DNA of 64,000 nucleotides from Siniperca chuatsi (Eukaryota; Chordata; Actinopteri; Centrarchiformes; Sinipercidae), in NCBI RefSeq assembly GCF_020085105.1, contig NC_058061.1, positions 7,659,284-7,723,283 of the forward strand, in the 5' to 3' direction. The position numbers and the translations under genes are program-made. The notes under the pieces are model-generated. The model made no database searches, was not told the DNA's origin, and saw only the letters and a list, made by a program, of their open reading frames with translations. Positions 33,161-45,883 of the stretch are shown here, piece after piece (the stretch's first letter is position 1; every line of letters starts with the position of its first letter).

Positions 33161-34254
33161 ATATTTACACCCCTTATTCCAACTTGGGAGTGTTCACGTA
33201 TTATTCCAAGGTGGTTAGCCATAGTGCTAACCTTGTAGTCACAAGGTGAGTTGCAGCCCCAGTTTGGGCCTTTCATGTATTAGCATACATTCGGGTCACA
33301 GAGGTAAAAATATGTTCTGTAAAAGATAAAGATGTTACAAAAACTAAAAGGTTATTTAAAAACACTTAGCACTGTCCAGAAGGTATTTCCAGACTTTTCT
33401 AACCATCATGGTTTCTGTCCACTGAATGATAAAAAAGATGTTTAACCCCTTTCCCAAGGTGCAACTTTGTTTCAGGATGAAAACAAAGATGGCAGCCCGC
33501 CAGTGCTACCTGGATAGGAAAACAGAGTTGCAACTTGGGAAACATGTTATTAATCTTATTGGAATATGTATATTATTGTACATGGTCCCTTACAAATAAA
33601 TGAAATAGTTGGCTAAATAAATGCATTTGTAGTATTTAAAAAAAAAAAAATGTCATAACAGCTTTTTAATGAGCAAGAAGAAGGTGAATGATTCTGTTTC
33701 TTACTCATGAGAAGGAGGAGGAAAGATGTTCATTGCACTTTCTTGTTCTCTTACATGCTGGGCTTTTTGGTTGTCATGGCAAGCAGATGCATTTAAAAGA
33801 GGAGTCAAGGACAGCTGCGCTGAGGGAGGATGTCACAATCTATCTCTCTGTCCAGCCACATTTACTATTCCCCAGTCCCCTTCATTGCCATTTTCCATCG
33901 ATCCACCAGGTGCCCACAGACTTTCCCTCCTTTCCCCATCACCTGACCGCCCCACCCATCTTCACACCTGTTCCCACTTCTCTCATCTGCTAATGTTAAC
34001 CTGAACCTGAGCCTGCATGCCTGTCTGTAAGCTATTTTTGGTCATTAAACCATAGACGTCATTCTGCTGCCTCCCCCGTCTGCACTTGAGTCCAATCCTA
34101 TATATCCTGAGTTGTGACAGACGAAGTGACAATAAGGTGAGTATATCTGAAAATGGTGGTACTATTTTTATTTTTTTTCCCATCAGGAGACTCTCAAATC
34201 GAAAAGATGAAAATAAAATAAACAAGCATCTGAAAGTACTGAAGTGTGTGAGTG

Positions 34255-34660
34255 ACTAAGTACATTTACTCAAGTACTGCACTTCATATTTAGTTAAGTA
34301 TTAAGATTTTATGATACTTTACTTTTACTCCACTACAATTCAAAGTCAAATATTGTACTTTTTTTACTCCACTGCATTTAGTTAACATTTATAGTTGCTA
34401 GTTACTTTGCAGATGAAGATTTTACATATAAAACATGTTGTGAATTTACAAAATATGCATTATAGTTGAAACTACCCAACATTAAAAGGCTGCTTACATG
34501 TTTATGAATCAGCAATACAATTATAATAATGACAAATATAACACACTGAAAGGGGCCATTCGGCCTCATGATTGCTTTTACTTTGAGTACATTTTGCTGA
34601 GACTTCTTCTGTCCTTTATGTTGGTACTTTACGTCAATACTTTTTCCACCACGAGTTATT
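34255..34660. repeat. Family E repeat, copy 5, nearly full
   Basis: Starts AAGTACATTTACTCAAGTAC and ends TACTTTTTCCACCACGAG. The interior has CCAACATTAAAAGGCTGCTT, which recurs in copy 6. Confidence 0.8.
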
Positions 34661-35811
34661 TTTCTACATGTTTTCACTTTTATCTCAGTGAAAGTTGAGT
34701 TTGTCGTACACTACAGTAGGTATGTGGTTTTAAAGGAGCAGCAGCAGCAGACAGAGCAACTCAAGGAACTTTAACCCAACTGCATGTATCATCTATATAT
34801 AGAAAGGTCCATTTGTCTGCATCACAGCCTGATTCTGTGGAAACAGACTCAACGGTTTTCTTTATTTTTATATGCTAATCACATAAGTTCAATGGGGCTG
34901 CTTACATCGCCCCACCTACTCTTTCTGTTTTTCATTACCACCTACGATGTCTGGTGTCTAGAACTAGATGTGCTTATATTTACAGTATTTTGAGATTTAA
35001 TCTAAAGCCACAAAATGCTGTTAAAAGTTGAAGTTGAACAGACAAGACATTCCTGGTTGTCAGAGGGAAAGATTGCGCACACCATGGAGTGATAACTGGC
35101 AGAAAAAGTTCAGTAAAAGTGAGTGGATGAGGTCAAGTGCAACAGAAAGAGGTCAGCTCTACAGAGGGAGGAGAGGAGATTTAATGCGTGAAAGAGAGAA
35201 ATGTAGTGCAAATCCCAAAGCATGGGACCAATGGAATAAAAATCAAAAAATAAGGATATTGTGTAACAAGAGCAATTCAAGGTCAATCAAATCACTCAGT
35301 GTTCACCTAAATAGTAGTACTGGTCCTTTTTATGGCAGATGTAATATATAAATAGCTATAGTGGATGTATATGTAGTCTGGAGTAGCAGCTCCAACACTT
35401 GGTATGACAACTGCTTGCATTTTCCACACGTTACAGTGAGTTGTTATACAGACTGTCACAAAGGCCAAGTGATGCTACTACTGCCAATACTATTACTTAA
35501 AATGATTACTTTTGGTATTAATACTGCTACCATCACTATTACCTTTGTGCTGATATTATACTCAATCGCTGTTAGTTTTTTGTCCGAGCTCTAGGAATAA
35601 CACATTATAATACATTACTGTGCATTTGATTAATTTTTATTAATAGCTGCTACTTCTACTACAATAAATGTTTATTTACTGCTACTGTTAAGACCTTTTT
35701 AAACTGTAAATACTACTACTAGTAGTAGTACTGTTACACTGTTAGTCTGTACTGAACTTGTCATAGTATTTTTTTAGACAGTAGTTGGAGGTGAGGGTGT
35801 TGGATTGCACA

Positions 35812-36250
35812 CAGTAGTGGAAAGTAAGTAGATTTACTCAAGTGATGTATTTAAATACAGTTTTGAGGTACTCTACTTGAGTATTTGTTTTATACTACTT
35901 TTATTGTACTTCATAAAATAACATTTCAGAGGCAGAAATTGTACTTTCTACTCCACCACATTAATTTAGCAGTGAAGTTACTTTGCAGATTGTTTTATAC
36001 CAAACATATCGGTTTATAAATTGCATTCTTATATTTTAAACAATACAACAGTTTGTAGGAAAGCAGTTAAAATTATCTCCACCTCAAGGCGTCCCTGGCG
36101 AAAATGCCTTAAATAAAAACATCTCCGATTTGACCAACTACAACATTAAAATGCTGCTTACATGTTAATGTATCAGTGATAACAATCAAATTATATAATT
36201 TGTATAAGAGGATAACACTCTGCATATACTTTACTTTTTTTAAATTCTAG
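35812..36250. repeat. Family E repeat, copy 6
   Basis: GTAGTGGAAAGTAAGTAGA, TACTCCACCACATTAATTTA and AACATTAAAATGCTGCTTAC, then fading. Confidence 0.75.
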
Positions 36251-36879
36251 ATATATAACAATCAGATAAAAAGATCTGTACCACAAGATATCCAAATAAT
36301 TTAGTCAGTATTGTCACAATGACACTGAAATAAAACTCACTTAGGTCATACACACAAATCCTCTAAAACAGACACAAAATATGTGTGTGTGTGTGTATAC
36401 ATAAAGACTCAGGCAGCATACAGATCGTAATATGGACATAGAGTTAAAACACTATGTGAAACACATTCAAATTAAAGTACCTTTTTTCATATTTTGATAT
36501 TTTGTTACACATTGGTGATAAAACCCCTGTAATACTTAAATGAAAAATATAATTTTGAAACAACAACATACATTTTGAATGTAGGACTTTACTTGTAAAG
36601 GGCTATTTTGCAACATAACGTGTGTGTGTGCGTGCGCTCAGCTCTGACTAAACTGGGCTCTGATGTGGGGGTGTGAAACAGGAGGATACAACGTGTGTGT
36701 ACATTTGTCATCACTTCCAAGAATACTTTAACAACTGTTCAAAGTGACACAGCAGTGGGTGTGGGTCTATGTGCTGTATTATGTGTCCTTTTTTATGTGA
36801 ATCACTAAAATCTATATGTGTATTATTAAAAAAATGTGTGTATAGTTTAAAATTATTTTAAAAAATGTGTGTATAGTAG

Positions 36880-37179
36880 TGCAAGTGTGGAGTGCGTGAG
36901 GCTGAATTCAGAAGTGAGGTCAAGTGTGTGAACAAGAGCGAGGAGGGAGGAGAGAGAGTGAGAGTAGAGAGTGTTTTTCTGAGTCTGTCAGTCTGGTGGC
37001 AGTCGGGAGGGAAAACACTGGCTTTTTCAAGGGCCAGAGCTTTAGCCTGCAGCTGATTTGTTCTTTTTAGTTAAGTATGATGCCGACTTAAGGGGAAGTA
37101 AAGCGAAGAGATGCTGAGGGGATACCTTTAACCTCGAACTCTGTTTTGTCTCAAACCCCTGAATACACATTGTTTTGTG
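36880..37179 (+). promoter_or_regulatory. cyth1: Candidate upstream promoter/leader of cyth1
   Basis: Purine-rich GAGA-type text (GAGGAGGGAGGAGAGAGAGT) changes to non-repetitive sequence leading into an ATG and donor at 37180-37267. It is repeat-free compared with its surroundings. It is inferred as a leader only because the exon that follows is phase-compatible with cyth1 exon 2. Confidence 0.35.
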
Positions 37180-37267
37180 ATGGGGACTGTGAGCGAGCTG
37201 TGCGCCTCCAGTTTCCAGGCATTTCTCTGTCCTTCAGTACGACCAGGGGCACCTGCTACAGCCACAG
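37180..37267 (+). CDS. cyth1: Candidate alternative first coding exon of cyth1
   Basis: ATG with G at -3 and +4 opens MGTVSELCASSFQAFLCPSV and nine more residues, then a consensus donor (CACAG/GTAAGT). The exon has 29 codons plus one base, so it leaves phase 1, exactly the phase of the main cyth1 first exon at 39755-39782. Joined to exon 2 it would continue as [11 protein letters not shown]. Cytohesins are known to vary at the N-terminus by alternative first exons. I do not recognise this peptide, and it could instead belong to an unrelated or non-coding transcript. Confidence 0.4.
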
Positions 37268-39059
37268 GTAAGTGTTTTTTAATAAAATACACTTCTCTGT
37301 TGTCTTAGTTAAGTATTTGTGAGCTTATGAATAATTAAGTAAACAACCTTCATTCTGAGCTGTGTAAACATGCTTTCTCTTACATTTTTCTTAAAAAAAA
37401 TAAATAAAGCTTTACGAATCAGTTGTCATCTTTGTTATTATTACAGGTCTTTGCCGGTTAAATGTTGCTTTTGTGTGCCTCTTGATAGCCTAGAAATAAC
37501 AGGCAAACACAGTGAGACATAGAGAGCAAGACTGGCACAAAGTGTGATTAGTGTTCAGTTGCCGTGGTGATTTTCTGTTAGGTTATCAAGACACAGAGTG
37601 CTCTGTAGTGTGTGTGTGTGTGTGTGTGTGTGTGCGCCATGCTGGGTTTTTGACATTTCTGTGTTCATGTACACACAAGTCAGTCAAACTGTGTGTTTGT
37701 GTGATATGGTGGGCTTGATTTGAGAGCATGACGCACACCCATCATCCTCTGGTCCAGGATCCTCCTCTCCAGTGGGTGCTGGAGTGACATAATCTCCATC
37801 GCTGCCCACTGATCTCCCTCTGTGCAGGTGCTTTCATATTGTATCAATGTGCTCATTCAAAAGCCATTCTGACACAATGAAAGCAGCACTGTACTCACCC
37901 AGGTTATTTCCATTTAACTGTACAGCTTTTATGACCTTTCTTTCTATAGCTGGACTTCCCCCTCTATTTTGTCATTTGCTCTGCTTTCTTCTTTATTTTT
38001 ATGCTGTCACCCTTCAGTTGTGAAGCAGATGTACACAATAGGCTACACTGTAGCTTCCTTTGAAAATAATGAATATCTTTACATTTACCCTTTATCTGCC
38101 AAAAGTATTTATTTTGGTTTAATTGGTCAATTTTTTTATTTCTTTTTAAGATGCAGTATCTGTCAATACAATGGAAGTGAATGAGGTTTTATTTTGGTGT
38201 GACATTTTAAAAAATCAACAGCAACTTCTTTCCATAAACAATGTCCCTCTTACGCTGGATAATCCAGACTTCACTGCCAACAGTTTTCATTTGAACTACT
38301 TTCTACCAAAGAAATAGTCCCCATGAAAACTGTTCACAGCTTGTTACTAACTAGAAGGTACGAATATGTCTTTTGTGTTTGGGTGAGCTGAGCCTTTAAA
38401 CTGTTAACTTGCAGCAGTTCTTCCCTACCCCTTCCTCAGCATATCCTGTTTTTGGTGTGTCCAAACTCTGAATAAAGCACTGATTCAAGCGCACAGCTGC
38501 AATCCTTTGCCCTCCTTTCCTCTATCCTTCCCTACATCCTCTCCTCTCCCTTCCTCTGTCCCTCACGCCCAAGCTGTCCATCTCTGATATCAAACCTGCT
38601 TCCTCAGTTTTCACACCCATTTGGATAAATATGTCTCTTCTTTAGCAGGTGGGCGGCGGGGGTGTATTCATTTAAAGGTAATTGGTTTTTTTTAACTTCT
38701 TGAGTCATGTATCCTTTTCCTGCTTGAATGAAGATTATGTCCATATACTGATAGATACACACTAAACACACCCATCTATAAATATAGACACAGATACATA
38801 CAGATATGAAATACGAAAGTCAAAATAACAAGACAGACTGGCTGCAAACAACACAGCAGCCAGGTCACACTCCACAGTTATGAGATACAAAGTCAAAATT
38901 ATGAGATATTAAGTCAAAATTATGACAGTAAATGGGTTTGTTTATTTAGATCCCCATTAGCTATTTGATTCAATATTTCATAATTTCGACCTACCATGAG
39001 TATTTATAGACACAGACAGATATAGTTCACAGATAGCTAGACACCGATACAGTTTATAT

Positions 39060-39060
<1 letters not shown>
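37268..39060. other. Stretch between the two candidate cyth1 first exons
   Basis: No gene is recognised. It has a GT microsatellite at 37.61 kb and ordinary low-complexity text. On the alternative-exon model this is part of cyth1 intron 1. Confidence 0.5.
37610..37634. repeat. GT microsatellite
   Basis: About 12 GT units. Confidence 0.9.

Positions 39061-39096
<36 letters not shown>
39061..39096. repeat. (GATA)9 tetranucleotide repeat
   Basis: Nine GATA-type units opening the complex GATA/GACA block. Confidence 0.95.
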
Positions 39097-39535
39097 CATA
39101 CAGTACATAGACACAGACAGACAGATACAGTAGATACAGACAGATACAGTACATAGACAGACAGATACAGTAGATACAGACAGACGGACAGACAGATACA
39201 GTACATAGACAGACAGATACAGTAGATACAGACAGATACAGTACATAGACAGACAGATACAGTAGATACAGACAGACGGACAGACAGATACAGTACATAG
39301 ACAGACAGATACAGTACAGTAGATACAGACAGACATACAGTAGATACAGACAGACAGACAGACAGATACAGTAGATAGACAGACAGACAGACAGATGCAG
39401 TAGATACAGACAGACGGACAGACAGATACAGTACATAGACAGACAGATACAGTACAGTAGATACAGACAGACAGATACAGTAGATACAGACAGACAGACA
39501 GACAGATACAGTAGCTACAGACAGACAGACAGAGG
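39097..39535. repeat. Compound GACA/GATA minisatellite
   Basis: About 440 bases of GACA tracts interspersed with GATACAGTAGATACA and GATACAGTACATAGACA units in irregular higher-order order. It makes long antisense open frames of Ser/Val/Cys/Leu repeats (up to 207 codons) that are artefacts. It ends about 220 bp before the main cyth1 ATG. Confidence 0.95.
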
Positions 39536-39540
39536 TTGGT

Positions 39541-39754
39541 TTGTGCTTAACCGCTCTCTGATTGGCTGCTGTCGTTGAAGCCACGCCTACGTCATCCTGC
39601 TCCAACGCCGGCTGTCTCCGCAGACAGTTGTCATTAACTGCCAGTCTAACGGAAACTGAGTGAGAAAATACAGACACCTTTCGACCTTTAAAGTTACTTT
39701 AAAGTAGCAAAATTAGCGCTGTTCTCTAAGCCAGCGTAGACCAACAGCACAAAC
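39541..39754 (+). promoter_or_regulatory. cyth1: Main cyth1 promoter and 5' UTR
   Basis: Repeat-free, moderately CpG-rich block directly after the GACA array. ATTGG at 39561-39565 is an inverted CCAAT box, and TACGTCA at 39588-39594 is a CRE-like site with CACGCC beside it. No TATA box is seen. Transcription probably starts around 39620-39700. Factor binding is inferred from motifs only. Confidence 0.5.
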
Positions 39755-42700
39755 ATGGTTTTAAAGTCGGAAGACGGAGTTGGTAAGTTGACCTGACCCG
39801 CTTTAAATAAGCTAGTTACAGTAAGCAGGGCTAACCTAGAGGCTAACCAGGTTAGCTAGCTAACTAGCAACTAACGTAACTTTATCTAACGCTAGATAAC
39901 TGTAGTGAGCACATACGTATTGTCTGAATACCAGGTATTTTAATGTGTTTTGGCATTTCATTTCCTATCAGGAGAGCGAAAGCAACAAGTCCTCATCTGA
40001 CTGATTTGTTAATGCTCTTTGGCAGTCTTTATTAACTGGCACAATGGATCCTTTATTAATAACGTGGATTGAGGCCAGACCTCATGGGGGTTTGTGCTTA
40101 TTGTGCAGCACTGTATAGTTCATGTGTCTATAAATACAATCAATGCAACCTTTTATTGGCCGGAAATGAAGGAATCGCCCTCAAAAAATACTTTGGTTTT
40201 TTTAGTTGACTTGGCTGCATGTACTTCTCTGCTCAGTTTCCCAACTTGTGACCAAAGTGACACTTGAAAGGTCAATACAGAGAGGGAGAATCTGCCACAA
40301 AAACACAAGAATTAATTTGGATTATTGTCAGCTTCTTTACAACTGCACTAATGTTTCCTCTGACAATTTGAGCCACTCTTACAGGATGTGCTTTACAGTG
40401 ACGTATATTCTGTAAGGAGAGAATAACCTGTTAAAACAATTACCAAATGTGTTTTTAAATTAAAATGCTGAAAAATTGAAAAGCTATCAAAATGGACTAC
40501 CAATAACATACATTGGTTTTTAAGTAAGGTAGCTGCTTCCAAGTAGGTAATATCAGTAGGACTGGTAGCTTTTCATTTTTTCCACATGACAGAGTGAGTG
40601 CTACCTTATTTTTAAGTTATAATACTGGTAGTCCATTCTGATAGCTTTCTCCCACCTGACAGATTCTTCACTGTAAAAGACATTTCCACCCTGAGGGAGC
40701 CGCTCAAGTTGTCAGAAACTTCCTCACTTCCTCTCTCTGTCATGTTTTTCTTTTCTATATCAGGGCACATTTTGTTCTCCCCTGTTCTTATCCATGCTGT
40801 TGATTTGTTTCTGCCTCCTTATTGGACTTTCGAGCCTTAAGGCCGTGTGAATGCGATCAGTCACCAGGGAGTTTACCATAACCGCAGGATTATATCACTC
40901 TGTTGAGCTTGTTATCCTCAGGCCAGGGGACATTGAAATGCACAATTATCGCCTTGTGAACACTGAAACGGACAATTATTGCCTTGTGAACAGTGCCAAA
41001 TGCAGACACTCTTACTCTCAAAACACAGATAATTTTCTACTCATAAACAAACTGCTTTGCCTTGGGTCCTGGGTCAGCTGCCGTCCTGTGGGTGAAATAA
41101 TGAGACAAACCACTGAGGGAGCTGTTGTTGGTGTATGTGTGTGCTCTTTTCTATGAGCAAATGTGATTCGCAGAGAAGGAAGAGTAATTTAATTCTGCCA
41201 GTTGTTTACGTATTTGTTATTTGTTGCATTTTGGTTGTTGCTGGTGTCCAGGAGAGGTGAGTCAGCCTCATGTCTGCGCCCTCCTCATCTCTTTACCATA
41301 CACTGTTTTGAAGACATATGCAAAACTGCACCTCCCCACCTTCTTTCTCGCTCGGACACCGGTGTCCACGTGGGGGAGCCTGTGTTTGATGCTCTGCTCA
41401 CGGAGGGAGGGAGGAGTCAAGATGGACAGAGGGGAGGGGGAGAGGGTGGGGGGGAGAGATGAGAGTTCAAGGGTTTTCCCCTAACACACACTCACAAACA
41501 CGCTCAACCTCTACCTCATTTAGCTGCAGGCCTGCTCCCCTCCTCTCCCCTCTCCTGGAACAAGTGCTTGAGGATTAAGAAGCAGGGAGGCTGGACTAGA
41601 GGACCACAGGATTGGGATTGGGATTGGAGGGCTCGGGCAGGACTGGATTATTGTTGTGCTGTTGCAGACACCAGATTGGACTGCAGGAAACAGGCTGTTT
41701 TGTACAGGATTTTGTGGCTATGGTAGACTTGTGGACTCTGGAGCTGGAGCTATAAACATAACTGGAGCAAGAATCAAACTACTAAATACTAAAGAGCAGG
41801 GTGTTTTTGGCTGCACTGGGAATACTGGGACCATTTAGATTGGTGGTGAAGTCACTCAGCAGACAAGCTTTCTCTGGTATGAACCTCTGGATTATGACAC
41901 AAATGTGTAGGTGTTGAGTGCGTCATCATTACTTCTGCATTAGAGCTGTTTTGCAGAAACTTATCTGTATGAGTGCGTGCATGTGTGTTGTCACGTCTTC
42001 CTCAGAAAGTTTCGTTTTAGGTGTGGGGTTTGTGTTTGTTTATTTATTTTTTTTGCATCTGTCATTGTGTCTTCAGAGGAAGCAATGTGTTGCATAAGTG
42101 GAAGTAGAAGGATTGAGAATGAACTTTAGGCCTGGATATGTTGGTTGTCCATAGCAGCTGGTCATCAGCAGCATTGCTACGACAAGGTGTCCCATTACTT
42201 GCTAACACAAACACACACTTGGTGACCTTGAGACTATGCAGAGCAGCTGGTTGAGGAGCCTGAAGACGAATGTTGTTGTTTACGTCAGAACGTGTGTGTT
42301 TGTTTGCTTGAGAGACGGATGATATGACGGTGTTTCATAAATCCACTTGCTCTTATTTCCTCTCTTAATGCCAGAAAGAGGAAGTGAGTGTGAATGCCAG
42401 TTTCACTGCCTCTCTGCTCACAATGGTGTGATATTCTTGTCCTCAGGTTTATAATAAGAGCTGCTCCGGCCTACTTAAACCTTTCTCTGTGGGCGAGAGG
42501 TATGTATGTGTGATGAGTGAGTGCGTCACTGTCTGTGTGTTTGCAGTATGTAAATGATACCAGTATCCAAGGCTGTGCCACCTGTCACACCACCTTGGAC
42601 TTGACTTAATTTGCCTTGGACATAGTCAGAGGTGTCTGCATGCCCTGAGAAAGTCCTTTTTTAAATGGTTTGATAAAAAAACTCAAGTCAAGTTTTTCTG

Positions 42701-45700
42701 GAGCTTTCAATGCATCTCGTTTATTTTGTTTTGTCTTCTATGATGATGAACTTTTGGTTTTTCTTCGTCGGATAAAACAAACATTTTGTCAACTCGGGCT
42801 GGGGGAACTTATGATGGGCATTTTTCACTATTTTCTGACATTTTATAGACCAAACATTAATTAATGAATTAATCAAGAAAATAATCGTCAGGTTAAATCG
42901 ATAATTGAAATAGTTGTTAGTCGCAGCCCTCTATAAAAGATCATTGTATATTATGTAAATTTACAGATTGTATCCTCTAAACTCTAGTAAGTGGACCTTG
43001 AATTAAGATTTCTTTTTTTGGTCAAACTACTGTTCAAGGTGAACTTTCACGCTCAGATCTTACAGCCAAAATGATTGGCTAGAATTCAACACCTCAGAAG
43101 TCCATTAATATGGTTAAATAGACTTCTGCTTTAGAAGTTATAAAAATGTTGAGGTTTCTTAATGGTTAGAAGTTGGTGGTATTTAGCCCGTAAAAAGCTA
43201 TTTTTGGTAACACTTTACTTGGATAGTCCGCCTACAGATAGTTATTAGAGTATTTCTAACATTTCAACTGTTTTGCTGTTGTCCATAGATGTTTAACAGA
43301 TTATCAGTAAAGTATATGTGACATTTCATGAACATACTCTAACAGAGATGTTTTTTGTGCTTAAACTAAATTACTAAAATCATTGTAAGATGTTATAAAT
43401 ATTGATGAAACGTGAGTACTTTGTTGCTCCAGAGGTTGACACTGAGTACCTTGGTCATGATGGCAGCGTGACTCCTCTAATGAGGCAGACAAACAGCAGC
43501 AGCAGCACAGCTTGACATGCCCTCTTTGGCTCCTTGTTACTCCGCATAAATTGTGCCTTTTCTTCACCTTTTGTTACTGGTTAGAGCATTTTATATGCCT
43601 CAGAAGGTAGCAATAGCAGAAGCTTTATTATGAGACACCCAGTGGAGAGGAACAGCATAAATAGTTGACAGCACAGAGATGTGAAATATGCAGATCAGCA
43701 CAATAACTACGTGCTGCGTTCACTCTGTCATTACTGGAACTGAATCTTTCTCGCTCGAGTTTTCTAGAGAAAAACCACAAGTCAGTGACGACAGATCCAC
43801 ATTTCCCTCCTTACCTTATCGTTTCTCTGCAGATATCATGTGTGTCTATGGGCTTATGAACTTCTGTTCTATCAGAATACACACTTGGTCATGTACAGTT
43901 AAGGGGAGTTGTAAATGTAAGGTGGCATGGACATTTGAGTTTAACAGATACCATAACGTACAGTCTAATGTACCATTTTCAAACTATTATTTGGCGTTTG
44001 ATGTTTTGTAACATTGCAATATTTTTGTTTTTATATAATGTACAATAAAAATGTACGTATTTATAAAACATTACACCATTTCACCAGCTATATGCAGATT
44101 TAAATTTCTGTAACTCCAGCTGGAAAGAGAAAGTACTTCATCTTCTTTCAAAACTACAGTACTCCCACATAGTAGATGTTTTGTCGGATATTTAATCCGT
44201 ACCATATGTGTAGATTTAGTAGTTTTCTCGGTTGTCTCTCCGTCTCCTTCACCTACAGGTTTTCTATCATTAATCTAACATTGACACCAGAGAAATGCCA
44301 TTTCCACTGAAATGTCACCAAAAATGTTGCTCAAAAACTGTGAAAACATGTCTGACTTGTACGCAGTTATTCACCAAACACTTTGTGGTATTTAGTCAAA
44401 AGAAGTTAATAGATTTTTCGACAACATTTTTCAGTGTTTAAATGGCCTAGAAAGCAGCCTCTATTTCCTAATTTCTATGCAAATATGAATGTTGCTTTTC
44501 TCAGTTGTAAGATGCAACAAAAAAGGAGAAGATATTAACTGTGTTTATTCTCTCCTCCTCCAGACTGAATTGTTGGCAGTGGCATTATGGCCAAAAGTCA
44601 TCAAGTTTCAGCTGGTGTGTGTGTGTGTGTGTGTGTGTATACATCTGTATAAGACAAAGGGGGTTGATTTCATCCTCCACTTTGGGGTTTGGATGCAGGG
44701 GGGGTAATTTGATGGATCAAAGATTATGTTGCCATAGTGACCCTGAGCTGTGGGAATCTCAGGTCTCTCTTCTTCCTTTTATGTGTGTGTGTGTGTGTGT
44801 GTGTGAGTGTCTAAGAGAGAGTATTTGATCTTTGTACTACATGTATTTCTCTCCTCAGTGCCTGATGACCTCAGTCCAGAGGAGAGACAGGAGCTGGAAA
44901 GCATCCGCCGCAGAAAACAAGAGCTACTGCACGACATAAAAGTAACAACACACACTCACACATTTTGTCTACTCCCTTAAACCTTTATTTCTTTTATCAG
45001 TTTGATAAACTTTAATCAAGTTGAATTCATCTGGAGTTCAACTTTCTGTTTTCTGTCCTCAGTTATTACTGCTTGGACAAAATGCTTTCTCAACAGAGCA
45101 GCCATGAAAGGGAGTTTTTGTTTTTGTCCCTGCTGTGAACCCTGTGGCTGTCTGGACTGTTGAACATGTCATTTTTTAAATGATAGGTTCACAGTTTTTA
45201 CAACATAAGTGAAATCCACAGTCCTCGTTCTGTGCAGAAATGTATTCAAAGGTTTATCTAAAGTTAAAATGAGGCTTCCGCAGTCTGTGTTAGACAAATC
45301 AAGTGGATATCATCCAAAGTTACTGTGTTTTTAAGTATAAAATTCCCCTGGACAGTGTTTCTCTGTTGAGCTGCAGTTGAAGGAAAGTAACAAAAAGAGG
45401 GAATTTGGTTATAAAAACACAAATTTTGGAAGATAGCCACTTGATTTATCTAACTCAGAGAGCTGAAGCATCATATTAACTTCAGGTAAGTGTTTGAACG
45501 AGGACTGTGGATTTTCTCCCCCATCATTTACATTGACAGCACGTTAGAATGTGATCTTTTAATGGTCAGTATGAACAGGAGGAATAAATACAGCAAGCAA
45601 AAATGGTTTCGATATATTCATATGTGCTCCTATTGTTTCAAGACAGACTTGAAAAATTCTGAACCTATCTTTTACACAATTTGAATTATTTCAGGGAATT

Positions 45701-45846
45701 GAAGGAATGACAAAATCATACAGTGCATTGTTTGCTTTTCCATTTTTTCCTCTTTGTCTGCAAATCACATTATTCAGGTTGTTCTTTGTTCTCTCTGTGT
45801 CCTTGAGTAGATTTGTACCTCCATGTCTAGACCAGTGTGCCTAGGG

Positions 45847-45883
<37 letters not shown>

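Larger units (their letters stand above)
26417..36880. other. Region between timp2 and cyth1, no gene recognised
   Basis: 26417 to about 28.3 kb is low in repeats and could be a long timp2 3' UTR (AATAAA at 26458, 28289 and 28312). Beyond it lie a truncated family C repeat fused to family D text (28.39-29.30 kb), further family D text (32.9-33.2 kb), two family E copies (34.26-34.66 and 35.81-36.25 kb) and a LINE-tail-like piece at about 31.38-31.53 kb. No USP36 exon is visible, although that gene occupies this place in human. No open frame here shows recognisable domains. Confidence 0.65.
39783..44858. other. cyth1: cyth1 intron 1 contents (5.1 kb)
   Basis: Holds an imperfect 170-bp hairpin (40480-40648), a GC-richer, repeat-poor patch at about 41.25-41.88 kb with a GATTGG triplication, a family A copy (42.69-42.93 kb) and GT microsatellites at 44617-44638 and 44782-44804. 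No coding exon is supportable. Confidence 0.6.

Noticed and set aside
33820..34110. Pyrimidine-rich block ending in CATTAAACCATAGACGTCAT and CCTGAGTTGTGACAG
   Set aside because: It resembles retroelement 3' termini I have seen in fish, but with one copy and no coding part I could not support a class.
39054..39677. Long minus-strand open frames (up to 207 codons) rich in Ser, Val, Cys and Leu
   Set aside because: They are translations of the GACA/GATA array; the frame stays open only because the repeat has no stop in that phase.
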